From Oscillospiraceae bacterium (GTDB lineage: Bacteria; Bacillota; Clostridia; Oscillospirales; Acutalibacteraceae), in NCBI GenBank assembly GCA_015065925.1, contig SVPL01000030.1, positions 1-32,010 on the forward strand: 32,010 bases of DNA. Direction: 5' to 3'. The notes below the pieces were generated by a model that searched no databases, had not been told where the DNA came from, and saw only the letters and a list, made by a program, of their open reading frames with translations. Positions within the stretch are counted from its first letter, which is position 1; each line of letters begins with the position of its first letter. This document shows positions 22,875-29,510 of this stretch, one piece after another. A program made the position numbers and the translations under genes.

Positions 22875-23768
22875 ATGAATGAGCTGATGAATTACGGATT
22901 GCTCACAACCTCTACCGTAATGTTTGGATTTATGTTTTTCTTTAAAGATATTTTCAGAAAAAATTACGGAAGCGGACCTCGAGCAGCCTTTGTGGCTAAT
23001 CTCGGAGGCGGTATATTCGGATTTATTGCGTTAATATTAATTAACGGATTTAGCTTTGAGTTTTCGCTTTTTGCCTTTATAATGGCAATTATTTCTACAA
23101 TTAACGGATTACTTTTCTCCTTTTGCAGTCTAAAGGCGCTTTCAAAAATAAACCTTTCGCTTTATTCCTTGTTTTCTATGCTGGGCGGTATGGCTTTGCC
23201 CTTTTTATCGGGAATACTTTTCCACGGTGAAAGCGTTACGGTAAGCAAGTGCGTATGCTTTGCAATAATAACCGTTGCTATTTGCCTTACGGTAAAAAAG
23301 GACGGTAGCTCGGGCGGAGCACTATATTATGTGGGAGTTTTTGTTTTTAACGGTATGGCGGGCGTAATTTCTAAAATTTATTACGCACTTCCCTTTGAAA
23401 GGATATCCGCAACGGGTTATTCGGTGCTGACCGCCTTGGTTTCAATAAGTGTTTCGTTTTTGCTTGTGCTTTTTGTAAAGGGCGAAAAAAAGCGTATAAA
23501 CGCGGCTGCCGTATTTGCAATGGCAGGCTCAGGTACCTTAAGCAGATTAGGAAATTGGCTTTTATTGGTGGCTCTTGCCGAGCTTCCCGCATCGGCACAG
23601 TATCCATTTGTTACGGGCGGCACCATAATAGTTTCCACCGCAATTAGTCTTTTTGGTAAAAACAAGCCGACTAAAAAGGAGCTTATAGCCGTTGCGTTGG
23701 CTTTTATAGGGGTTTTAACCCTTGTGCTATTACCATCTGAGGAAATATTTAAAATTATATGGAAGTAA
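22875..23768 (+). CDS. EamA/DMT-superfamily permease
   Basis: A 297-residue membrane protein with about ten hydrophobic segments in two similar halves, as in EamA (drug/metabolite) transporters. Recognisable parts are the LFSFCSLKALSKINLSLYSL segment around helices 3-4 and its counterpart LLVALAELPASAQYPFVTGG, and the closing helix ALAFIGVLTLVLLP. GGAG (22861-22864) is ten bases before the ATG, 17 bases after the upstream stop. Within this operon it probably moves the sugar substrate or a product; the direction cannot be told from sequence. Confidence 0.88.
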   Translation: MNELMNYGLLTTSTVMFGFMFFFKDIFRKNYGSGPRAAFVANLGGGIFGFIALILINGFSFEFSLFAFIMAIISTINGLLFSFCSLKALSKINLSLYSLFSMLGGMALPFLSGILFHGESVTVSKCVCFAIITVAICLTVKKDGSSGGALYYVGVFVFNGMAGVISKIYYALPFERISATGYSVLTALVSISVSFLLVLFVKGEKKRINAAAVFAMAGSGTLSRLGNWLLLVALAELPASAQYPFVTGGTIIVSTAISLFGKNKPTKKELIAVALAFIGVLTLVLLPSEEIFKIIWK

Positions 23769-23774
23769 AATAAA

Positions 23775-25040
23775 ATGAAAACTGTTAAATTTGGTATTTT
23801 TGGATTTTGGCGTGGTCAAAGTCTTGTAGACGATATTTTAGCGCTTAACGGAGAGATAGTTGCCGTATGCGATAAAAGCGAAAAGCGTCTTAATCAGGCA
23901 AAGCAAAGGCTGGGCGATACCACCGCCCTTTATAAGGATTTTGACGAGTTTATTGAGCACAAGGGAATAGATGCAGTATTACTCGCCAATTATTTTCACG
24001 AGCATAGCGAATATGCAGTAAGATGTCTTGAAAAGGGCATACACGTATTATCTGAATGTCTTTCCAACTCTACAATGGCAGAAGGGGTAAGACTGGTCGA
24101 GGCGGTAGAAAAGAGCAAAGCGAAATATATGCTTTTGGAAAACTACCCCTTTATGCTTTTTAATCAGGAGATGAAAAGGGTAGCCGACTCTGAAACCTTA
24201 GGCAAGATTTTATATGCAGAGGGTGAATATAATCATTCGGGCAGGGTATACGGAAACGGCGAAAAGGATACCTGGGAGGATATTTGCAATCTTTATGACA
24301 GCGATAAGCATTGGCGTTGTTTTTTGCCCTCAACCTATTATGTTACACATTCTCTGGCGCCTATTATGTATGCAAGCGGCGCCTCACCCATAAGGGTAAC
24401 GGCTATGCCGATATTTCATCCTGCCCCAAAGGACTGTGACAAAGTAAAGCGCACGGGCGAAAAGGCTGCTATTATTACCACCCTGAATGATGATGCTTCG
24501 GTGTTTAAGTTTACGGGATGCGCAAACTTTGGCGGGAGCGAAAATTCCTACCGTCTATGCGGCGAAAAGGGTATGATTGAAAACCTTCGCGGAACGGATG
24601 GTAAAATTATGCTTCGCTATAACGATTGGGAAATTCCCGAGGGCAGGGAGAAAATAAATTACTATTATCCCGAGTGGAACGATAAGGACGAGGCGCTTAT
24701 TAAGGCGGCAGGTCACGGCGGCGGTGATTTTTGTGTCATAAGGGAGTTTTTAAGCTGTATCCGTGAGGATAAAAACCCCATCTTTGATGTTTATTTTGCA
24801 ACCCGTATGGCTTCGGTGGCAATTTTAGGTCATCGCAGTCTTATGGAATTTGGCACGCCCTATGATATACCGGATTTTAGAATAAAAGAAGATAGAGATA
24901 GGTACAGAAATGACAACAAAACCCCCTTTTATTATTCCGACGGCAGAGAGCCCAATATACCTTGTTCTTCCCACCCCGATTATAAGCCAAGCGAAAAACA
25001 GTTTGAAAATTTTAATAAAATTCTAAAGGGCAGAAAATGA
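23775..25040 (+). CDS. Gfo/Idh/MocA-family oxidoreductase
   Basis: A 421-residue NAD(P)-dependent sugar-type dehydrogenase. The N-terminal Rossmann fold begins VKFGIFGFWRGQSLVDD and continues with IVAVCDKSEKRLNQAK and DAVLLANYFHEHSEYAVRCL. The position of the usual E-K-P motif reads LSECLSN, so the conserved lysine is replaced. The C-terminal alpha/beta substrate domain (about 130-390) carries HGGGDFCVIREFLSCI, the family's common GG.D motif before a helix. It is third in the AraC-linked operon, six bases after the permease stop. It may oxidise or epimerise the released sugar, or be part of a redox-based glycoside cleavage as seen in some relatives (inference). A terminator follows at 25115. 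Confidence 0.9.
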   Translation: MKTVKFGIFGFWRGQSLVDDILALNGEIVAVCDKSEKRLNQAKQRLGDTTALYKDFDEFIEHKGIDAVLLANYFHEHSEYAVRCLEKGIHVLSECLSNSTMAEGVRLVEAVEKSKAKYMLLENYPFMLFNQEMKRVADSETLGKILYAEGEYNHSGRVYGNGEKDTWEDICNLYDSDKHWRCFLPSTYYVTHSLAPIMYASGASPIRVTAMPIFHPAPKDCDKVKRTGEKAAIITTLNDDASVFKFTGCANFGGSENSYRLCGEKGMIENLRGTDGKIMLRYNDWEIPEGREKINYYYPEWNDKDEALIKAAGHGGGDFCVIREFLSCIREDKNPIFDVYFATRMASVAILGHRSLMEFGTPYDIPDFRIKEDRDRYRNDNKTPFYYSDGREPNIPCSSHPDYKPSEKQFENFNKILKGRK

Positions 25041-25114
25041 AATCTATAGTGAAAAATATACAAAAATAACGTGTTGATTTAATTAAAAAAGACGGAAAGT
25101 ACAAAAATCGTGTG

Positions 25115-25144
25115 CAAATTTAACACTGAAATTTGGCTTTTTTT
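25115..25144 (+). terminator. Terminator of the AraC-linked operon
   Basis: CAAATTT (25115-25121) pairs with AAATTTG (25129-25135) around a 7-base loop, followed by GC and T7 (25138-25144). The stem is AT-rich, so strength is moderate. Confidence 0.55.
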
Positions 25145-25156
25145 CGTCTTGAAATG

Positions 25157-25165
25157 TGTTATAAT
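25157..25165 (+). promoter_or_regulatory. Extended -10 promoter of the secreted SGNH protein gene
   Basis: TGTTATAAT (25157-25165) is an extended -10. No good -35 lies 16-18 bases upstream, where the terminator T-tract sits. It is 32 bases before the GTG start. Confidence 0.45.
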
Positions 25166-25196
25166 TAAAATAGAAAATTTATAAGGAGATGTTTTT

Positions 25197-28100
25197 GTGA
25201 AAAAAGTTTTAGCATTTATTCTTTGCATTTGCTTGATTATTTCAAGCTTTGGCGCAGCGCTTACTGCCAGTGCCGACGGCTTTGCCTCGGTTTTTGACAA
25301 TCCCGATAACTGGGTGCGTTACAGTAGCACCAGCGGACTGGGCACTACCGCAACATTATCCAGTTGGGGTTCTGTTGCCTTAAATACCGACACCACCAAA
25401 ACCTATGGCGGTGACGCAAGTTCTTTAAGGCTTCGGGCTTACGCTCAGTGCTCCACCGTTCAGTTTGAGGTTACACCCAACACCGAATATAACCTCAGCT
25501 ACCGTATGTATTATGACGGTACTCCAACCGATACCGCCAAGCTCATTTCAACCTCTGCAATAGTTTCTGTAGGCGGTGCTGCCGAATGGAGCAAGGATGG
25601 TTGCTATGATATTTACACTGCTGCAGGTTCTGCCCGCTGCGACGGCGGTCTTTGGGAAACAAGTGGTGGCGCAAGCTCCACAACCTCCGTACGCGGTAAC
25701 GTTACCCAGTGGAAAACGGGTAACGAATGGCATCAGGTTAACCATAGCTTTAACAGTGGCGATAACACCACTATGATGCTTGCAGTTCGCGTTACAGCCG
25801 CTAATGATAATAACTTCTATTTAGATGATTTTAATCTTGAAGTGAATTTTGAAGATGCTACTAAATGGGGACGATATGTCAATGGCACCAATGCAACCTT
25901 TGATGGAACCGTTTCAGGACCTAACAGCGGTTGGCCCAGCATTTCTCTTAATACAAATACCACTTATTGCTATAACAATACAGGAAAATCTATAAAGCTT
26001 TATGGTAATACCACTATTAATGCTTTAACCCTTCCTACTCTTGAAAAGTATACCGAGTATGAAATCAGCTTTAAGTATCATATCCCCGCTGATGCTGCAT
26101 GGGGTAGCAGCACTAAGGCATGGTTTACATCTTACCTTTATAAAAAGGGTGCCGCTATTGATGCTAATGTTCCTACAACTTATTATAAGCAGGGTAGTAA
26201 GGCAAACGAGTGTCAAAGCCCTTCAGACGGCGGTTGGTATGACTACACCTTCACCTTCACTACCGATAACACCACCGACTATTTATTTGTTATTTATTCA
26301 ACCCTGGGTGGTAATCCTTATTCCATCTACATTGATGAGATGAAGCTTACAAGTAAGGGCTCTCTTTATGAAAACCCCATTACTTTATCCTTTGATTCTA
26401 ACGGCGGTAGCGCAGTAGAGCCAATGATGGCTGATTCAGGTAAGGCAATCACCGTAATGCCCGAGGAACCCACTAGGGATGGCTTCACATTTGCGGGCTG
26501 GTACACCGATTCCGCCCTCACAAGCAAGTTCTTAGAGAAAATTGCACCCGAGGAGGATGCAACCCTTTATGCCAAGTGGATACAGGGTGTTTATCAGGAT
26601 TTTGAAAACTTCACCACCAATACCTATAACCCAACAAACAGTGAAATACTTAATGACGCAAATTATTCCTACGATGGCGCACATTCCTTAAAGGCAAACC
26701 TTTCAAGCAGCACTACCTACCGTGTTATTGTTGCTCAAAAGGCAAACGAAAAGCTTTCAGTTTTTGCCAATCCGGGCGATAAGGTTATCGTAAGCTTTAA
26801 GTATAAGCTGGTATCGGGCTCTGCTGATTTGTATCTACATAGCTCTACCTCAACAACTAATGTTAATCACTTGGCAGGCTACACTAATGCTAACGGTGGA
26901 ACAAGCTATGCTAACGGATATGTTTATTCCAATACCACCTTTACAGAGACCTCTGATGAATGGAAAACCTTTACTCGCACCTATACGCTGAACAGTCAAG
27001 AATATTTAGATAATCTTGGTGTTGAAGCCGAGGATGCCTTGGGTTATACTCAGCTTTTCTTCACCGCAACAAGTGATAATACTGAATTTTATTTGGATGA
27101 TGTTATGGTTCGTAAAACATTAAACGTTCCCGTTAATTATTCTACCGAGGCTGTTCGTTTAGAGCCTGCCAATGCAAACAAGCCTCTCACAGCCGCCATT
27201 CAGGGCGATACAGTAAGCTTTAAGGCAGTTTGTGATGCTTCGGTTACTCCTACCGTTAAATACGGCGATACCCAGCTTACTCCCGTAGACGGTGTTTACA
27301 CAATAACCGTTACCGCAGATGATGAGCTTACCGTTACCGCCGAGGGCGTTACCGATGCGCAAAACCACGCACCCGGTGTGGGACTAAACGGTGAGGATTT
27401 AACCAAATATGATGCAGATGTGTTTAGCAAACCCGTTTGGGAGGGTGATACCGTTTATCACGAGGCAGTAATGTTTGTAAACTCCTATGACGGTACCGTT
27501 CAAACCACCAAAAAACTCCTTTACCCCATTGATGATGTTATTTCAGTAAGAAATGATGACCTTAATGTTTGGTATGTTAAGGGCGTGGATTTTGATGTTG
27601 TAGACGGTAAATTAGTATGGCTTGAGGGCGGTAAATGCCCCATTTATACAGGTTCCCTTGCAGTTCCTACCGATGAAAACGATTCCTATTATGATGAAGC
27701 CCTTAACTATGGCGGATTTAGTTCTGCTTCTGCCTATTATACCCTTGAAGAGGGCGGAGATATGGGACTTTACCTTATGTCCGACGGCAAGCACGAGGAT
27801 CATACCCTTTATGTAACCTATAAGCACTCCACCACCTGGGATGAGCTTGGTGAAGAAGGCTATACACCCTCTGCTCCCGAAAATCAGTCCTATGATATGG
27901 AAAATTTCTATGATAAATTGGCTACTGCCGAGGATGTTAACGTGCTTGTTTACGGCGCATCCACCGCAACGGGCTGTTCCTCTACAGGCGCTAATGTGAA
28001 CTATGAGCTTTTCTCAAAAACACGCAATGAAGAAGGCACCTTTGATGTTACCGAGCGCAAGACTGCAGGAAGCGGAATTTCGGCTCCCACCTTCTTTGAG

Positions 28101-29216
28101 CAGGCAACCGCAAAGTTGGTTGAGGATTACGGAAACGGCAATAACATTAACTACTACAACATTGCTTGTGGCGGTACGGGTGCCGCTTGGGGCGCTGAAA
28201 ATCTCAGAGACCGCGTTGCAGGTATGAATGAGTATTACGGCGAAACCATTGTTCCCGATATTATTTACATTAAGTTTGCAGGTAATGATGTACGCACCAC
28301 CCCCGAAAGCTACAGAGCATCCTTTACAAGTATGATCAACGATTTTAAAGAGCTTTATCCCAATGCTACAATCGTTCTTGTTTCGGGTAAAATCAACAAC
28401 GAAAAATGTTATATCTTCGGCGATTATCACGATAATGTTTTAGAGCTGGAAAAGGTTTTGGGCGAGCTTGCCGACCAATATACAAATTGTATTGTAGCAA
28501 AAACCACCTCTGTTTGGGCTGAAATTACCGAGTCCAAGGATTATGAGGACTATCTCTCCAACAACATTAACCACGCCAACGATTTCTGGGCAAAGACTAC
28601 CGCATCTATAATTGTTGCCTCTGCCGCAAAAACAAATGATGCCGTAGGTATTGCAACCGCTTACAACAACGCCGCCGCACTTCGCACAGCCGAAGGAAGC
28701 TCTACAGGCAAAAACGGTCTTAGAATTTACAACAAAATCAAAGCCGATTGGTTGGAGGCAGCTGAGATTGTTGAGTATGGCTCTGTTGCCGTCTTCTCCT
28801 CAAATATTGAGGGCGAGCTTACTATAGAAAACGGCAGAAAGGGTGTTGCCTACAGTGACGGCACCTTCTCGGCAGAAAAATATGTTGCTTGGGAAATTTC
28901 AGAAAGCTCTGTTGTATTTACATCATATCTTACGGGCATTGCAGCCGAGCGTTACAGTGAGGATATTTTAATCCGTAGTTACGCAATTGATAAGGACGGA
29001 AATGTTTATTACGGCGATGCTGTGAGCGTTAGCGTATTTGATGTTGCAAATGCAATTGATAACGCAAATACTGCCGACGGCTCTGAACCCAGTGAAGCAG
29101 ATTCCACCGCCTTCCACACCTTTGTAACGGCTGAAAACAAAGAGGCTTACGCTGCTTGGTGTATCGAAAACGGCAAAGAGCTTGGAACACTTTATAATAA
29201 CAAATACACCGCATAA
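25197..29216 (+). CDS. Large secreted modular SGNH/GDSL hydrolase with carbohydrate-binding-like modules
   Basis: A 1339-residue protein starting at GTG 25197 behind AAGGAG. Residues 1-27 are a signal peptide (cleavage near ASA-DG). Three beta-sandwich modules resemble CBM_4_9-type domains (about 29-215, 216-388 and 465-640), two ending in FYLDD. Between the second and third is a Listeria-Bacteroides (InlB B-type) repeat (about 395-461: LSFDSNGG, GFTFAGWYTD, ATLYAKW). An Ig-like piece (about 645-718) and an SGNH-associated domain (730-880) precede the catalytic domain (about 910-1145): Ser922 in VYGASTATG, ACGGTG (990-995), FAGND (1027-1031) and H1126 in NINHAND. The usual D-x-x-H Asp is N1123. 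A beta-rich C-terminal domain closes the protein. No LPxTG, SLH or dockerin motif is visible. It probably removes acyl groups from polysaccharide outside the cell (inference). Confidence 0.9.
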   Translation: MKKVLAFILCICLIISSFGAALTASADGFASVFDNPDNWVRYSSTSGLGTTATLSSWGSVALNTDTTKTYGGDASSLRLRAYAQCSTVQFEVTPNTEYNLSYRMYYDGTPTDTAKLISTSAIVSVGGAAEWSKDGCYDIYTAAGSARCDGGLWETSGGASSTTSVRGNVTQWKTGNEWHQVNHSFNSGDNTTMMLAVRVTAANDNNFYLDDFNLEVNFEDATKWGRYVNGTNATFDGTVSGPNSGWPSISLNTNTTYCYNNTGKSIKLYGNTTINALTLPTLEKYTEYEISFKYHIPADAAWGSSTKAWFTSYLYKKGAAIDANVPTTYYKQGSKANECQSPSDGGWYDYTFTFTTDNTTDYLFVIYSTLGGNPYSIYIDEMKLTSKGSLYENPITLSFDSNGGSAVEPMMADSGKAITVMPEEPTRDGFTFAGWYTDSALTSKFLEKIAPEEDATLYAKWIQGVYQDFENFTTNTYNPTNSEILNDANYSYDGAHSLKANLSSSTTYRVIVAQKANEKLSVFANPGDKVIVSFKYKLVSGSADLYLHSSTSTTNVNHLAGYTNANGGTSYANGYVYSNTTFTETSDEWKTFTRTYTLNSQEYLDNLGVEAEDALGYTQLFFTATSDNTEFYLDDVMVRKTLNVPVNYSTEAVRLEPANANKPLTAAIQGDTVSFKAVCDASVTPTVKYGDTQLTPVDGVYTITVTADDELTVTAEGVTDAQNHAPGVGLNGEDLTKYDADVFSKPVWEGDTVYHEAVMFVNSYDGTVQTTKKLLYPIDDVISVRNDDLNVWYVKGVDFDVVDGKLVWLEGGKCPIYTGSLAVPTDENDSYYDEALNYGGFSSASAYYTLEEGGDMGLYLMSDGKHEDHTLYVTYKHSTTWDELGEEGYTPSAPENQSYDMENFYDKLATAEDVNVLVYGASTATGCSSTGANVNYELFSKTRNEEGTFDVTERKTAGSGISAPTFFEQATAKLVEDYGNGNNINYYNIACGGTGAAWGAENLRDRVAGMNEYYGETIVPDIIYIKFAGNDVRTTPESYRASFTSMINDFKELYPNATIVLVSGKINNEKCYIFGDYHDNVLELEKVLGELADQYTNCIVAKTTSVWAEITESKDYEDYLSNNINHANDFWAKTTASIIVASAAKTNDAVGIATAYNNAAALRTAEGSSTGKNGLRIYNKIKADWLEAAEIVEYGSVAVFSSNIEGELTIENGRKGVAYSDGTFSAEKYVAWEISESSVVFTSYLTGIAAERYSEDILIRSYAIDKDGNVYYGDAVSVSVFDVANAIDNANTADGSEPSEADSTAFHTFVTAENKEAYAAWCIENGKELGTLYNNKYTA

Positions 29217-29245
29217 GGCTCTTGCCACATTTATTCACTTACGAG

Positions 29246-29275
29246 CTCTGCAATGTTTTCTCCCTCATTGCAGAG
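29246..29275 (+). terminator. Hairpin after the SGNH gene (part of a tandem termination region)
   Basis: CTCTGCAATG (29246-29255) is exactly complementary to CATTGCAGAG (29266-29275), with a 10-base loop but no T-tract. It may stabilise the 3' end or act with the next terminator. Confidence 0.45.
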
Positions 29276-29297
29276 TGACTGGGTAATCCCCTTTTAT

Positions 29298-29336
29298 AAA
29301 AAAGACTGCATCTCAAAATAGGGGTGCAGTCTTTTT
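29298..29336 (+). terminator. Intrinsic terminator downstream of the SGNH gene
   Basis: AAAAAGACTGCA (29299-29310) is exactly complementary to TGCAGTCTTTTT (29325-29336), with a 14-base loop and a T-tract. The A-rich left arm also makes it usable from the other side. The following 110 bases to the next promoter hold nothing I can identify. Confidence 0.8.
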
Positions 29337-29448
29337 AGTGTAAATAATTATACCTGAAAATTATAGGATGAGACGCTTGGCGTTTGTTTTAAACCCTTAA
29401 AAAAGCTTTAAAAAGTACATATTTTATATAAAAGTGGAGAAATATCCA

Positions 29449-29477
29449 TTGACTTAATAATTATTTATTGTTATAAT
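29449..29477 (+). promoter_or_regulatory. Promoter of the beta-galactosidase gene
   Basis: TTGACT (29449-29454), 17-base spacer, TATAAT (29472-29477), 33 bases before the ATG. No operator-like palindrome was noticed. Confidence 0.7.
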
Positions 29478-29510
29478 GCAAAAAAGGTCAAAATTAAAAG
29501 GATTGATTAT

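Noticed and set aside
28014-28430. A 138-residue minus-strand frame opposite the SGNH domain.
   Set aside because: It is antisense to conserved catalytic blocks and has no ribosome binding site or family resemblance.
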